The notes beneath the pieces were generated by a model, which was given only the letters and a program-made list of their open reading frames with translations, had not been told where the DNA came from and did not search any database. From Pseudovibrio axinellae (GTDB lineage: Bacteria; Pseudomonadota; Alphaproteobacteria; Rhizobiales; Stappiaceae): 64,000 bases of DNA. The DNA lies in contig NZ_FOFM01000001.1 of the NCBI RefSeq assembly GCF_900110875.1, positions 372,001-436,000 of the forward strand, given 5' to 3'. The translations under genes were made by a program, and so were the position numbers. This document shows, piece after piece, positions 32,730-42,637 of this stretch (positions are counted from its first letter, which is position 1; each line of letters begins with the position of its first letter).

Positions 32730-34229
32730 TTATTCCATTGTTGGGATAGAGAATTCAGCCCCTTCCTTCACACCTGAAGGCCAGCGGGATGTCACTGTCT
32801 TGGTGCGGGTGTAGAATTTGAAGCCATCTGGGCCGTGCTGGTTCAGATCGCCGAAGCCGGAACGCTTCCAGCCGCCGAAGGTGTGGTATGCGAGCGGCAC
32901 AGGGATCGGAACGTTGATGCCGACCATGCCAATGTTGATGCGGCTTGCAAAGTCACGTGCGGTATCACCATCGCGGGTGTAGATCGCAGTGCCGTTGCCG
33001 TACTCATGCTCCATTGGCAGGCTCAGAGCTTCTTCATAGGTTTCTGCGCGTACGACAGTCAAAACTGGACCAAAGATCTCTTCTTTGTAGATGTCCATGT
33101 CTTTTGTTGCGTTGTCGAACAGGCAAGGACCAACGAAGTTACCGTTTTCATAGCCCTGCAGTGTAAAGTCACGTCCGTCAACAACAAGCTTTGCACCCTG
33201 TTCAACGCCGGAGTTTACCAGACCTAGGATACGCTCACGTGCTTGCGGGGTGATGACTGGACCGAAGTCAACGTCGTCGCCAGCAGTGTAAGGGCCAACT
33301 TTGAGAGCCTCAACGCGTGGAACGAGCTTCTCAATGAGGCGGTCTGCTGTTTCCTGACCAACAGGAACGGCAACAGAAATTGCCATGCAGCGTTCGCCAG
33401 CTGCACCAAAGCCTGCGCCAACCAGAGCGTCAGCCGCTTGATCCAGATCCGCATCCGGCATGATGAGCATGTGGTTTTTCGCGCCGCCAAAGCACTGAAC
33501 GCGCTTACCGGAAGCTGTGCCGCGGGTGTAAACGTATTCAGCAATCGCGGTGGAGCCGACGAAACCAACAGCCTGAATGATTGGATCATCAAGGATCGCG
33601 TCTACAGACTCCTTGTCGCCGTTTACAACGTTCAAAACGCCTGCTGGCAGACCAGCTTCAATCATCAGCTCTGCAAGCATCATTGGAACAGATGGGTTGC
33701 GCTCAGATGGCTTGAGGATGAACGAGTTGCCTGCTGCAATAGCAACACAGAACTTCCACATCGGGATCATGGCTGGGAAGTTGAACGGTGTGATACCAGC
33801 AACAACGCCCAATGGCTGGCGCATGGAGTACATATCGATGCCAGGACCTGCGCCCTCAGTGAACTCACCCTTCATCATATGTGGTGCGCCGATGCAGAAT
33901 TCTGCAACTTCGAGACCACGGATCACGTCGCCTTTAGCGTCCGGATGGGTCTTACCATGTTCAGAAGACAGCTTGGATGCCAGCGTGTCCATGTCACGGT
34001 GAAGCAGGGAAACGAACTTCATCATCACGCGCGCGCGGCGCTGTGGGTTGGTTGCTGCCCAACCGAGCTGCGCTTTTTCAGCGACGACCACTGCCTCTTG
34101 CAGTTCTGCAGCTGTTGCCAGAGCAACTTTTGCAGTTACCTCACCAGTTGCAGGGTTGAAAACGTCTGCAGTGCGGCCGGATTTGCCTGCTACACGCGTA
34201 CCGTTAATAAAATGACCAATCTCTTCCAC
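32730..34229 (-). CDS. mmsA: Methylmalonate-semialdehyde dehydrogenase (CoA-acylating)
   Basis: MmsA converts methylmalonate semialdehyde (valine, thymine) or malonate semialdehyde (inositol, beta-alanine) plus CoA and NAD+ to propionyl- or acetyl-CoA. At 499 residues it has the family landmarks ITPFNFPAMIPMW, FVGSTAIAEYVY, FGGAKNHMLIMPDAD, and the catalytic cysteine in GAAGERCMAIS (about residue 285). The start is GTG 34229 with GGGAGGA upstream. Divergent from a LysR gene across 196 bp, probably its regulator. The mmsB-like dehydrogenase at 2469 could act upstream in valine breakdown but is not linked. Confidence 0.95.
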   Translation of the reverse strand: MEEIGHFINGTRVAGKSGRTADVFNPATGEVTAKVALATAAELQEAVVVAEKAQLGWAATNPQRRARVMMKFVSLLHRDMDTLASKLSSEHGKTHPDAKGDVIRGLEVAEFCIGAPHMMKGEFTEGAGPGIDMYSMRQPLGVVAGITPFNFPAMIPMWKFCVAIAAGNSFILKPSERNPSVPMMLAELMIEAGLPAGVLNVVNGDKESVDAILDDPIIQAVGFVGSTAIAEYVYTRGTASGKRVQCFGGAKNHMLIMPDADLDQAADALVGAGFGAAGERCMAISVAVPVGQETADRLIEKLVPRVEALKVGPYTAGDDVDFGPVITPQARERILGLVNSGVEQGAKLVVDGRDFTLQGYENGNFVGPCLFDNATKDMDIYKEEIFGPVLTVVRAETYEEALSLPMEHEYGNGTAIYTRDGDTARDFASRINIGMVGINVPIPVPLAYHTFGGWKRSGFGDLNQHGPDGFKFYTRTKTVTSRWPSGVKEGAEFSIPTME

Positions 34230-34425
34230 GGCGAGGTCCTCCCTCTCAAGATCTTCGTTATTTCCGCCCGTAAGATGGTGCTTAGGTCACCTTTGTGAGC
34301 AAATGTCTCTATGACCCTAGCATGAACTATATTTTTCGCATATCAATGAGATAATTACCAAAACCGTTGTGCGTAAATTAAAGTAATGACTGCACGCAGC
34401 GCTTTGACTAGGGAGATCAAAAAGC

Positions 34426-35316
34426 ATGAACTGGGATGATGCAAGGGTGTTTCTTGCTGTCGCGCGCTCCGGACAGATTTTGGGAGCAGCTCAAAGGCTC
34501 AATCTCAACCATGCGACAGTGGCCCGCCGTATCTCTGCGCTCGAAGCAGCGTTGCAGGCCAAGCTGATGGACAGGCGGACCACGGGATGTACTTTAACCG
34601 GTGAAGGCGAGCGTTTTTTTGAGTTTGCAGAAGCCATGGAAACCGAGATGCTTTCTGCCCGCGCAGAAATTGGCGGAACGGACGTGGAGCTTTCCGGCGC
34701 TGTGCGCATTGGTGCACCTGATGGGTTTGGTGTTACCTTTCTTGCCCCGCGCATTGGCAAGCTGAACGAGCGCTATCCAGATCTCACATTGCAGCTGGTG
34801 CCGCTCCACCGGGCTTTCTCGCTTTCCAAAAGAGAGGCCGACCTTGCTGTGACAGTTGGTCAGCCTGAGCATGGCCGTTTGGTGAGCCGCAAACTGACCG
34901 ATTACTCCCTCGGGCTATATGCTTCACGAGCCTATGTGGAGCGGTATGGCCAGCCAGAGACAGAAGAAGCGCTGAAGCAACACAGGTTGATTGGATATGT
35001 GGATGACCTAATCTTTGCGTCTTCGCTGAACTATTCTGCTGAGTTTGCGAAGGACTGGCAGTCTGGCCTTGAGTGTGCAAGTGCGCTTGGGCAAACCGAG
35101 GCTGTGCGGGCTGGCAGCGGCATCGGCATTCTGCATGGGTTTATTGTTGACGGCAACGACGATTTTGTCCCGATCCTGCCGCACCGCCGGATTTCGCGCA
35201 GTTACTATCTTGTAACCCACGAGAGCGCACGGCACCTGCGGCGCATCAAAGCTGTCTCCGATTACATTAGTGATATGGTGAACCAGGAGAAAGAGCTGTT
35301 TAGAAACCACGTCTAG
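34426..35316 (+). CDS. LysR-family transcriptional regulator
   Basis: A 296-residue LysR regulator. The N-terminal helix-turn-helix (WDDARVFLAVARSGQILGAAQ, then LNHATVARRISALE) is followed by the inducer-binding domain beginning near residue 92 (GAVRIGAPDGFGVTFLAPRI). The His-Ala-Thr-Val-Ala-Arg-Arg recognition helix is the variant common in one subgroup with short linker helices. It is divergent from mmsA, the classical LysR arrangement, so mmsA is the likely target, with a semialdehyde-pathway metabolite as possible inducer (inference). The ribosome site before 34426 is GGGAG. Confidence 0.93.
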   Translation: MNWDDARVFLAVARSGQILGAAQRLNLNHATVARRISALEAALQAKLMDRRTTGCTLTGEGERFFEFAEAMETEMLSARAEIGGTDVELSGAVRIGAPDGFGVTFLAPRIGKLNERYPDLTLQLVPLHRAFSLSKREADLAVTVGQPEHGRLVSRKLTDYSLGLYASRAYVERYGQPETEEALKQHRLIGYVDDLIFASSLNYSAEFAKDWQSGLECASALGQTEAVRAGSGIGILHGFIVDGNDDFVPILPHRRISRSYYLVTHESARHLRRIKAVSDYISDMVNQEKELFRNHV

Positions 35317-35341
35317 ATAAACGGCTTAAGGTTGCCACAAA

Positions 35342-35367
35342 AAAGCGCCGGGCTTGGCCGGCGCTTT
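35342..35367. terminator. Bidirectional rho-independent terminator
   Basis: Stem AAAGCGCCGG / CCGGCGCTTT with a 6-base loop, between the convergent LysR gene and the phosphomannomutase gene. Confidence 0.85.
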
Positions 35368-35379
35368 AACGTTCACGAA

Positions 35380-36903
35380 CTATATTTCAGCTCGGGCCAG
35401 TTCTGCCAGAGTCTGATTATATTTGCCGACCTCTGAGTGTTCGCGCAGGACAGCATCAACCGCCCCAAACATCTCATGAAGGCGTACTTCTGAAACAGGG
35501 CTTTCCACGACAACAACCAGTTCAGGTTTGTTGGAGGACGCACGCACAAGGCCCCAGGTGCCATCTTCGCAGACCACACGCACACCGTTAACGGTGATCA
35601 GTTCTGAGATATCATGGCCAGAGACTTTCTCGCCATTTGCGTGCATTTCCTGGAACTTAGCGACCACACGATCAACCACATCATACTTGATCTCGTCCGC
35701 ACATTTGGCTGCCATGGTTGGCGAACCCCATGTTTTTGGAAGATCACGACGCAGGTCCGCCATGGTCTTATCTGGGTTACGGTCCATCATATCCAAAATT
35801 GCAATCGCAGAGACTACGCCGTCATCATACCCACGACCGATTGGCGGGTTGAAGAAGTAGTGGCCAGACTTTTCAAAGCCTGCGACGGCGCCAAGCTCGG
35901 TTACACGGCGTTTGATGTAGGAGTGGCCGGTTTTGAAGTAGTCCGTTTTTGCGCCATTGGCTTGTAGCACTGGGTCCGTGTGGTAAAGTCCGGTCGATTT
36001 CACATCCACCACAAACTGACTTTCGGGATGAAGCGCAGAAATATCGCGGGCCAGCATGACACCGACCTTGTCTGCAAAGATCTCTTCGCCTTCATTGTCC
36101 ACGACGCCGCACCGGTCGCCATCGCCATCAAAACCCAGACCAACTTCAGCGCCGGTTTCAAGCACTTTATCGCGGATGGCATGAAGCATTTTCATGTCTT
36201 CTGGATTTGGATTGTAGTTTGGAAAAGTGTGATCGAGTTCGCAGTCAAGCGGAATAACATCAACGCCAATCGCTTCCAAAATTCGAGGAGCGAACGCACC
36301 AGCTGTTCCATTACCGCAAGCCACAACAGCTTTGATTGGGCGCTTCAGCTTCTCACGTTCAGCCAGATCAGCAATGTACCGGTCTGTGAGATCAGGATGG
36401 TATTGGTAGCCACCACCTTCGCGAAGGATGCTACGCCCCTCCAGCACGATCTCTTTCAGGCGACCCATTTCTTCAGGGCCAAAGGTGAGTGGGCGGTTTG
36501 CGCCCATCTTCACACCAGTCCAACCATTGTCATTGTGAGATGCTGTGACCATCGCAACGCATGGCACATCCAGATCAAACTGGGCGTAGTAGGCCATAGG
36601 AGACATGGCCAAACCAATATCATGCACCTTGATGCCCGCTGACATCAGGCCAGTGATCAGAGCCATCTTGATGGACGCAGAATAACCGCGAAAATCATGG
36701 CCTGCAACAATTTCAGGGCGAACACCTAGTTCGTGAATAAGCGTTCCTAACCCTTCACCCAGAGCCTGAATACCCTTCAGGTTGATCTCTTTTTCAAACA
36801 GCCAGCGCGCATCATACTCGCGAAAACCGGTTGGCTTGACCAACGGTGTTGTTTCATATGCCAGAGTGTTTGGCGTAAGCTGAGAAACCGGCTTAACTGA
36901 CAT
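35380..36903 (-). CDS. Phosphomannomutase/phosphoglucomutase
   Basis: A 507-residue alpha-D-phosphohexomutase converting mannose-6-P to mannose-1-P (and possibly glucose-6-P to glucose-1-P). Domain landmarks in order are FREYDARW near the N terminus, the phosphoserine loop TASHN (about residue 122), the metal loop GFDGDGDRCG, the sugar-specificity loop GFEKSGHYFF and a C-terminal phosphate-binding RASSNKPE. The length is longer than AlgC/ManB because of an N-terminal stretch. It lies just downstream of the mannose-1-P guanylyltransferase gene on the same strand, so together they make GDP-mannose for polysaccharide or lipopolysaccharide synthesis. Confidence 0.94.
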   Translation of the reverse strand: MSVKPVSQLTPNTLAYETTPLVKPTGFREYDARWLFEKEINLKGIQALGEGLGTLIHELGVRPEIVAGHDFRGYSASIKMALITGLMSAGIKVHDIGLAMSPMAYYAQFDLDVPCVAMVTASHNDNGWTGVKMGANRPLTFGPEEMGRLKEIVLEGRSILREGGGYQYHPDLTDRYIADLAEREKLKRPIKAVVACGNGTAGAFAPRILEAIGVDVIPLDCELDHTFPNYNPNPEDMKMLHAIRDKVLETGAEVGLGFDGDGDRCGVVDNEGEEIFADKVGVMLARDISALHPESQFVVDVKSTGLYHTDPVLQANGAKTDYFKTGHSYIKRRVTELGAVAGFEKSGHYFFNPPIGRGYDDGVVSAIAILDMMDRNPDKTMADLRRDLPKTWGSPTMAAKCADEIKYDVVDRVVAKFQEMHANGEKVSGHDISELITVNGVRVVCEDGTWGLVRASSNKPELVVVVESPVSEVRLHEMFGAVDAVLREHSEVGKYNQTLAELARAEI

Positions 36904-37013
36904 TTTCTCTCCTAGGTAACTTAAAGGTCGCTGTCTTTACAGCGTCACTAAAATCTTAACAGACATCCGATGAAATGCAGGAGGTCCCCCGCAAAACGGT
37001 TTTATTATTCTTG

Positions 37014-38417
37014 CTATACTCGCAGGATATCGTCCTCGGCGATGTAAGCGCCGGACTGAACCTCAATCATACGAACCGGGATCTTTCCCGGATTTTGTAG
37101 TTTGTGGCGAGCTCCAAGAGGAACAAAAACCGATTGGTTTTCTGATATTAGCTCATCGTTTCCATCAATGGTCACTTCAAGTGTGCCGCTCACAACCACC
37201 CAGTGTTCTGCCCGGTGAATGTGGCGCTGTAAGGTCAAGCCTTTACCCGGTTCGATCTGCATTGACTGAACACGATACCGTTCGCCCTCAGAAATTCGCT
37301 CGCTCCAGCCCCACGGTCGGTAGAGCCGGCGGTGCTGTATTGTTTCGGGCCGGTTGGCTTTATCCAGTTGTTCTACAATCTTTTTGACATCCTGTGCCTT
37401 GTCTTTCGCTGTAACAAGGAGCGCATCCTTGGTGTTCACGATCATCACATCGCTTAGTCCAACAACGCTGACGAGGGCATCATCAGAATAAACGAGGCAA
37501 TTTTTGGACTGTTCGAAAATCGCCTCCCCCAAAGCTGAGTTACCCTCATCATTCTTAGGCATGGATTCCCAAATTGCAGGCCATGAGCCCAGATCGCTCC
37601 AACCCGGATCGGTTGGAACACACGCGACATTCTCCTCATTTTCCATGATGGCATAATCAAAGGAGATATTACGCACCTGCGCGAAGGTCTCTTCCTCAAG
37701 ACGCAAAAAGTCGAGATCTTTGCGGGCGTTCTTCAGAGCTTTGCCCACTTGCTCCCAGATGTCAGGGGCATGTTTGAGGAAGGCTGCACGCATAGATGCC
37801 GCAGAGTACATGAAAATTCCAGCATTCCAAAGATAGTTGCCAGCCTTTAAGAACTCCTCTGCGGTTTCCAAGTCTGGTTTTTCGACAAAAGCGTCTACTT
37901 TGCGAACCTGAGCGGTTCCTTCGCAAAGTTTAATATAGCCGTAACCGGTATTGGGCTCGCTCGGTTCGATGCCAAAGGTCAGTATTTGCCCGCCTTCAAC
38001 AGCAGAACGAGCGGCTTCTACCGCGGAATGGAATTCATGTTCATCAGCCACCAGGTGATCGGATGGCAACAGCAGAACGATAGCGTTTTCATCATTTTCC
38101 AACGCCATCAGTGCAGCCAATGCAGCAGGCGCAGCGGTGTTACGTCCGCAGGGTTCAAGAACAATTGCCTGAGGCTCGATCCCCAACTCAGCCATTTGTT
38201 CCCCAATCAGAAAACGGTGGTCTTGATTGGAGATGACAAGCGGTGGCTGGAACCGGTCAGAACTGACACGCTCACACGTTTTTTGAAAAAGGCTTTGACC
38301 TGAAAAAATTGGCAAGAACTGCTTTGGTCTTTCTCTGCGCGACAAAGGCCACAGGCGAGACCCAAACCCACCTGATAGAATTACAGGTGTTATCTTACCG
38401 ATACTCGTGTCAGTCAT
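37014..38417 (-). CDS. manC: Mannose-1-phosphate guanylyltransferase/mannose-6-phosphate isomerase
   Basis: A 467-residue bifunctional-type ManC/CpsB/AlgA protein. The N-terminal nucleotidyltransferase domain has the pyrophosphorylase signature GGFGSRLWPLSRRERPKQF (residues 16-34) and FVEKPD near 185. The C-terminal cupin isomerase domain includes RPWGWSERI, GKGLTLQRHIHRAEHWVVV (metal-ligand Gln/His set) and SVFVPLGARHKLQNPG. It makes GDP-mannose from mannose-1-P supplied by the following mutase gene (110 bp gap). No glycosyltransferase cluster is adjacent, so this is probably a housekeeping GDP-mannose pair. Confidence 0.95.
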   Translation of the reverse strand: MTDTSIGKITPVILSGGFGSRLWPLSRRERPKQFLPIFSGQSLFQKTCERVSSDRFQPPLVISNQDHRFLIGEQMAELGIEPQAIVLEPCGRNTAAPAALAALMALENDENAIVLLLPSDHLVADEHEFHSAVEAARSAVEGGQILTFGIEPSEPNTGYGYIKLCEGTAQVRKVDAFVEKPDLETAEEFLKAGNYLWNAGIFMYSAASMRAAFLKHAPDIWEQVGKALKNARKDLDFLRLEEETFAQVRNISFDYAIMENEENVACVPTDPGWSDLGSWPAIWESMPKNDEGNSALGEAIFEQSKNCLVYSDDALVSVVGLSDVMIVNTKDALLVTAKDKAQDVKKIVEQLDKANRPETIQHRRLYRPWGWSERISEGERYRVQSMQIEPGKGLTLQRHIHRAEHWVVVSGTLEVTIDGNDELISENQSVFVPLGARHKLQNPGKIPVRMIEVQSGAYIAEDDILRV

Positions 38418-38654
38418 ATTTTCCAGATCACTTTCAAACGAACAATTAAACTATTCGTAAACTTAGAAGTTGCAGGCACAAACCCTCAAAACATATGGAA
38501 CTTTGGTGTTCCACACATTCTCGCTGAAATATGTTATGACTCACTACAGAATCTATATCAGTCTAAATACCTATTAATTGTCAGGGGTATCCAAGAGATT
38601 TTGGAATAGTCACGATATCATTTAATTCATTTCAGCATTTGTTCTGGGGGGAAG

Positions 38655-39965
38655 ATGCGACGCGAATTAACGCAGTGTGTTGAGCGAAAGGTAGATGAGC
38701 TTGTCAGTCTGACCCAAGATCTGATTGCCTTCCCAACAATCAACCCTCCTGGCGAGGCATACAGACCTTGCGCTGAATTTATTGGGCGGCGTCTTAAAAA
38801 AAGAGGCTTTTCAGTCGAGTACATCCGAGGGGAAAGTGCGCCTGGTGACACTGACCGGTATCCGCGTATCAACGTTGTCTGTCGTTATGAAGGAAGAGGA
38901 CCGGGTCCTTGCATTCACTTTAACTCTCATATTGATGTGGTCGAAGTTGGATATGGCTGGAGCGTTGATCCTTTCGCTGGTGTGATCAAAGATGGTAAGA
39001 TCTTTGGGCGGGGTGCCTGCGATATGAAAGGTGGGCTTGCAGCCTCCATTATTGCGGCTGAAACGCTGATTGAGTGCTTTCCTGAGTTTTGTGGCGCTAT
39101 CGAAATTTCAGGTACGGTTGATGAAGAGTCCGGCGGTTTGGGCGGCGTGGCTTACCTGGCCAAACGAGGGTATTTTTCCAAGCCCAAAGTTGATCATGTT
39201 ATTATTCCAGAGCCTTTGCATAAGGATCAGGTTTGCCTTGGTCACCGAGGGGTTTGGTGGAGCGAAATTGAGACGCGCGGCTCTATCGCACATGGTTCAA
39301 TGCCTTTTCTTGGAGACAGTGCCATTCGCCACATGGGCGCGTTCTTGAGTGCATTGGAGGACGACCTTTATCCCGCACTGGGCAATAGACATACCCAAAT
39401 GCCGGTTATCCCTCCAGGTGCCCGCTCTTCGACCTTGAATATCAACTCATTGCATGGCGGTCAGGATGAAGGACATGATGGTCTTCCCTCCCCCTGTGTC
39501 GCAGACAGTTGCCGGATCATCCTTGACCGCCGTTTCCTCATTGAAGAGCCTTTGGATAAAGTTAAGGGCGAGATAGTTGAAATATTAGAGAATTTGCGTA
39601 AAACACGACCAAATTTTAAATATGAGCTCAAGGACCTCCTTGAAGTTCTACCTGTGATGACAGACAAAAACTCTCCGGTTGCGCAAGCCGTTGCGGGCGG
39701 AATCAGAGATGTGCTTCAAAAAGATGCAGCCTATGTGGTTTCTCCTGGAACCTACGACCAAAAGCACATTACACGTTTGGGCCACTTGCATGATTGCATT
39801 GCGTATGGCCCTGGTAAGCTTGAAATGGCGCATAGGCCGGATGAGTTTGTTGGAATTGAGGACCTTGTTGACAGTGCAAAAGTAATGGCACTGGCTGCTT
39901 ACTCTCTTCTTTGCGAGCCTGAAGCACAACCGCTACGAAAACAGTCTGATCACGTGCACTCTTAA
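38655..39965 (+). CDS. M20-family metallohydrolase (ArgE/DapE type)
   Basis: A 436-residue zinc-dependent amidohydrolase. Landmarks are HFNSHIDVVEVG (first metal His and Asp), GRGACDMKGG (bridging Asp), TVDEESGG (catalytic Glu and metal Glu), a dimerisation lid domain from about 195 to 310, and a late MAHRPDEFV with the last metal His. The start at 38655 has GGGGGGAAG upstream. It is the first gene of an eight-gene co-directional cluster with a peptide-type importer, aldolase, sugar kinase and ArgE-like enzyme, so it probably hydrolyses an amide or deacylates the imported compound. It is not a housekeeping DapE by context. Substrate unknown. Confidence 0.88.
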   Translation: MRRELTQCVERKVDELVSLTQDLIAFPTINPPGEAYRPCAEFIGRRLKKRGFSVEYIRGESAPGDTDRYPRINVVCRYEGRGPGPCIHFNSHIDVVEVGYGWSVDPFAGVIKDGKIFGRGACDMKGGLAASIIAAETLIECFPEFCGAIEISGTVDEESGGLGGVAYLAKRGYFSKPKVDHVIIPEPLHKDQVCLGHRGVWWSEIETRGSIAHGSMPFLGDSAIRHMGAFLSALEDDLYPALGNRHTQMPVIPPGARSSTLNINSLHGGQDEGHDGLPSPCVADSCRIILDRRFLIEEPLDKVKGEIVEILENLRKTRPNFKYELKDLLEVLPVMTDKNSPVAQAVAGGIRDVLQKDAAYVVSPGTYDQKHITRLGHLHDCIAYGPGKLEMAHRPDEFVGIEDLVDSAKVMALAAYSLLCEPEAQPLRKQSDHVHS

Positions 39966-39981
39966 AAAGGGACGGAATGGA

Positions 39982-41493
39982 ATGCATGCAAACTCACTAA
40001 AAAGTCGGCTGCTTTGCCTTGCCGGAGGCGCGGCCCTCACCGTTGCTGCACTGGTTGGTGCGCAAAGTTCTGCTGAAGCCAAATCTTCCCTTTCGTTGGG
40101 AATGGTGCTTGAGCCACCACATCTTGATGCGACTGCGGGGGCAGCTGCAGCGATTGACGAAGTGGTCTATCAAAATATCTTTCAGGGTCTCACCCGCATT
40201 GGTGCAGATGGAAGCGTACTGCCTTCCTTGGCAAAGTCCTGGGATGTCAGCGACGATGGCCTGACCTATCGCTTCCATTTGAACACGGGAGTCGTCTTCC
40301 ACGATGGAACCCCTTTTTCGGCCCAGGACGTGAAGTTTTCTTTTGACCGGGCCCGTTCTGAAGACAGTGTGAACGCTCAAAAACCACTGTTTTCAGCTAT
40401 TGAAGAGGTTGTTGTTGTTGACCCCGATACGGTTGATATCAAGCTAAATACACCAAGCGGTAATCTGACTTACAATTTGGCTTGGGGTGATGCGATCATC
40501 GTATCTGCAAAGAGCGTCGACACGAACAAGACACACCCTGTGGGCACTGGTCCGTTCAAGTTTGACCGCTGGATGAAGGGTCAAGAAATCCGCGTTTCGC
40601 GATTTGACAAGTATTGGGGTGACCAGCCGAAGTTGGAGCAGGCTTCCTTCCGCATTATTTCTGACCCTAATGCCGCCTTTGCTGCGATGATTTCAGGCGA
40701 CCTTGATGCGTTTCCTCTGTTTCCTACACCTGAAACCATCGTGCAGTTCCAAGCTGATCCACGCTTTGAGGTCGCTATTGGCACCACTGAAGGTGAAACC
40801 ATCCTTGCGATGAACAACGCTCGCGGTCCGTTGAAAAACAAGCTGGTGCGTCAGGCGATCTCTCATGCGATCGACAAGCAAGCTTTGATTGATGGTGCCA
40901 TGTTCGGCTTTGGAACACCGATCGGCACACACTTTGCCCCGCACCACCCTGCATATACGGACCTGACCGGACTTTATCCGTATGATTTGGCAAAGGCTAA
41001 GGAGCTTCTTACGGAGGCTGGGTACCCGGACGGGTTCAGCGCGACCCTTAAGCTTCCGCCTCCTACATACGCCCGCCGCGGTGGTGAGTTGATTGCATCT
41101 GATCTGAAAAAGATCGGCATTGATCTTAAAATCATTCCAGTTGAATGGGCGCAATGGCTCTCTGAAGTCTATAAAGAAACCAACTATGATTTCACCATAG
41201 TGTCTCATGTGGAGCCAATGGATATCGGTATCTATGGCCGAGAGAACTACTACTTCAACTATCATAGTGAAGCGTTCACAAAACTGATTGAACAACTGAA
41301 CGTGACTGCCGATGATGCACAACGCAATGAGTTACTTGTACAGGCGCAGAAACTTATCACTGATGATGCGGTAAATGTTTACCTGTTCCAGTTGGCCAAG
41401 TCTGGCGTATGGAATGCCAATGTGAAGGGACTTTGGATCAACGCTCCAATGCCAAGCAACGACTTGTCGCAGGTTTATTGGGCTAATGAGTAA
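39982..41493 (+). CDS. ABC transporter substrate-binding protein, family 5 (peptide/nickel type)
   Basis: A 503-residue periplasmic binding protein with a signal peptide (residues 1-33, ending in SAEA). The family 5 pattern is clear: an early LEPPHLDAT, YQNIFQGLTRIGADGSVLPSLAKSW, DGTPFSAQDVKFSF, HPVGTGPFKF and VRQAISHAIDKQAL. Such proteins bind di/oligopeptides, opines or oligosaccharides. It starts 16 bp after the M20 hydrolase and is followed, after a stem-loop, by two permeases and a fused ATPase, making a complete importer. The ligand is not evident, though neighbours argue for a compound with both amide and sugar parts (inference). Confidence 0.92.
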   Translation: MHANSLKSRLLCLAGGAALTVAALVGAQSSAEAKSSLSLGMVLEPPHLDATAGAAAAIDEVVYQNIFQGLTRIGADGSVLPSLAKSWDVSDDGLTYRFHLNTGVVFHDGTPFSAQDVKFSFDRARSEDSVNAQKPLFSAIEEVVVVDPDTVDIKLNTPSGNLTYNLAWGDAIIVSAKSVDTNKTHPVGTGPFKFDRWMKGQEIRVSRFDKYWGDQPKLEQASFRIISDPNAAFAAMISGDLDAFPLFPTPETIVQFQADPRFEVAIGTTEGETILAMNNARGPLKNKLVRQAISHAIDKQALIDGAMFGFGTPIGTHFAPHHPAYTDLTGLYPYDLAKAKELLTEAGYPDGFSATLKLPPPTYARRGGELIASDLKKIGIDLKIIPVEWAQWLSEVYKETNYDFTIVSHVEPMDIGIYGRENYYFNYHSEAFTKLIEQLNVTADDAQRNELLVQAQKLITDDAVNVYLFQLAKSGVWNANVKGLWINAPMPSNDLSQVYWANE

Positions 41494-41525
41494 AATATCT
41501 ACAAAAACAGGTAGATAACGACACC

Positions 41526-41556
41526 AGGGTGCGGTTGCAATCGTGACCGCAGCCCT
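41526..41556 (+). promoter_or_regulatory. Intercistronic stem-loop between binding protein and permease genes
   Basis: AGGGTGCGGT pairs with ACCGCAGCCCT (one bulged base) around a 10-base loop, 33 bases after the binding-protein stop, with no U-run. Likely a 3' mRNA stabiliser or partial terminator that raises binding-protein output over permeases. Confidence 0.65.
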
Positions 41557-41689
41557 TCTGAATTGCTATTCCATACCATTTGGTTTAAGCGATTTCTAAA
41601 CTGGCAGTTACTTTGGGGGGCAAGTCTTTTCGCTCATTTTTGAAGTGGCTTGTGCAATGTAACTTTCATTGGTTTTGCGGATTTGTCGA

Positions 41690-42637
41690 ATGCTTTGGTT
41701 CGCGTTCCTTCGCCTGATTGGCTTAATGACAACTCTTCTGGCCGCAAGCCTCGTAATCTTCGTAGTGCTTGAGGTTATTCCCGGTGATCCGGCAGAAGTG
41801 ATGCTGGGGCTGAATGCTCAGGCTGATACACTAGCAGCTCTGCGTGCTGAGCTGGGGCTAAATGCGCCTGTTTACACCCGTTATATAAACTGGGTGCTGG
41901 GTATGTTGCATGGCGATTTCGGCGTGAGTTACACCTATTCAGTGCCTGTTGCAGAGCTTATCGGAGAACGCGTGCAGGTCAGCCTGCCACTTGCGAGCGG
42001 CGCTTTGATCCTTTCGACCGCTCTGGCCATTCCGATTGGCGTATATTCTGCCAGACACCACGGAAAAATCATTGATACCGGTATCATGGCCGTCGCTCAG
42101 ATCGGTATTGCTGTTCCAAATTTCTGGATCGCAATTTTAATGGTTTACGTCTTTGCGATTGTCCTGCGTATCTTGCCTTCTGGCGGTTTCCCCGGCTGGG
42201 ATGAGAACTTCTTTGGCTCACTTCAAGCGCTTTTACTGCCAGTTATCGCTCTTGCCTTGCCACAGGCGAGTATACTGGCGCGGGTCATGCGCTCTGCTTT
42301 ACTGGATGTTTTGCATGAAGATTATATCCGCACTGCGCGAGCCAAGGGCCTTTCAAACAAAGCGACCTTGTGGCGGCACGGCGTCCGTAATGCACTCATT
42401 CCGGTTCTGACAATTTTAGGCCTGCAATTCTCCTTTTTGATTGCTGGAACCGTGATTATTGAAAACGCGTTTTACCTTCCAGGACTGGGGCGCCTTATCT
42501 TTCAAGGCATCACACAACGTGATCTCATCGTGGTAAAGAGCAGTGTTATGTTGCTGGTTGCCCTGACAATCATCGTGACGTTTCTCGTAGACATCGCTTA
42601 TGCGGCTATCGACCCACGATTGAGGCGGCGCCCATGA
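41690..42637 (+). CDS. ABC transporter permease (DppB type)
   Basis: Inner-membrane permease of about 315 residues. The N-terminal helix is followed by the family segment VIFVVLEVIPGDPAEVMLG (DppB-type PGDP motif), then a periplasmic region and five further helices, with the EAA loop in DYIRTARAKGLSNKATLWRHGVRNALIP. The start is uncertain: ATG 41690 and TTG 41669 are in frame and neither has a good ribosome site; ATG is chosen. Its stop overlaps the next start by four bases, so it is coupled to the DppC-type subunit. Part of the 38655-48149 cluster. Confidence 0.92.
   Translation: MLWFAFLRLIGLMTTLLAASLVIFVVLEVIPGDPAEVMLGLNAQADTLAALRAELGLNAPVYTRYINWVLGMLHGDFGVSYTYSVPVAELIGERVQVSLPLASGALILSTALAIPIGVYSARHHGKIIDTGIMAVAQIGIAVPNFWIAILMVYVFAIVLRILPSGGFPGWDENFFGSLQALLLPVIALALPQASILARVMRSALLDVLHEDYIRTARAKGLSNKATLWRHGVRNALIPVLTILGLQFSFLIAGTVIIENAFYLPGLGRLIFQGITQRDLIVVKSSVMLLVALTIIVTFLVDIAYAAIDPRLRRRP

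Noticed and set aside
33243-34298. 351-codon open frame on the plus strand
   Set aside because: It is fully antisense to mmsA, which has complete motifs; there is no ribosome site and no recognisable domain.
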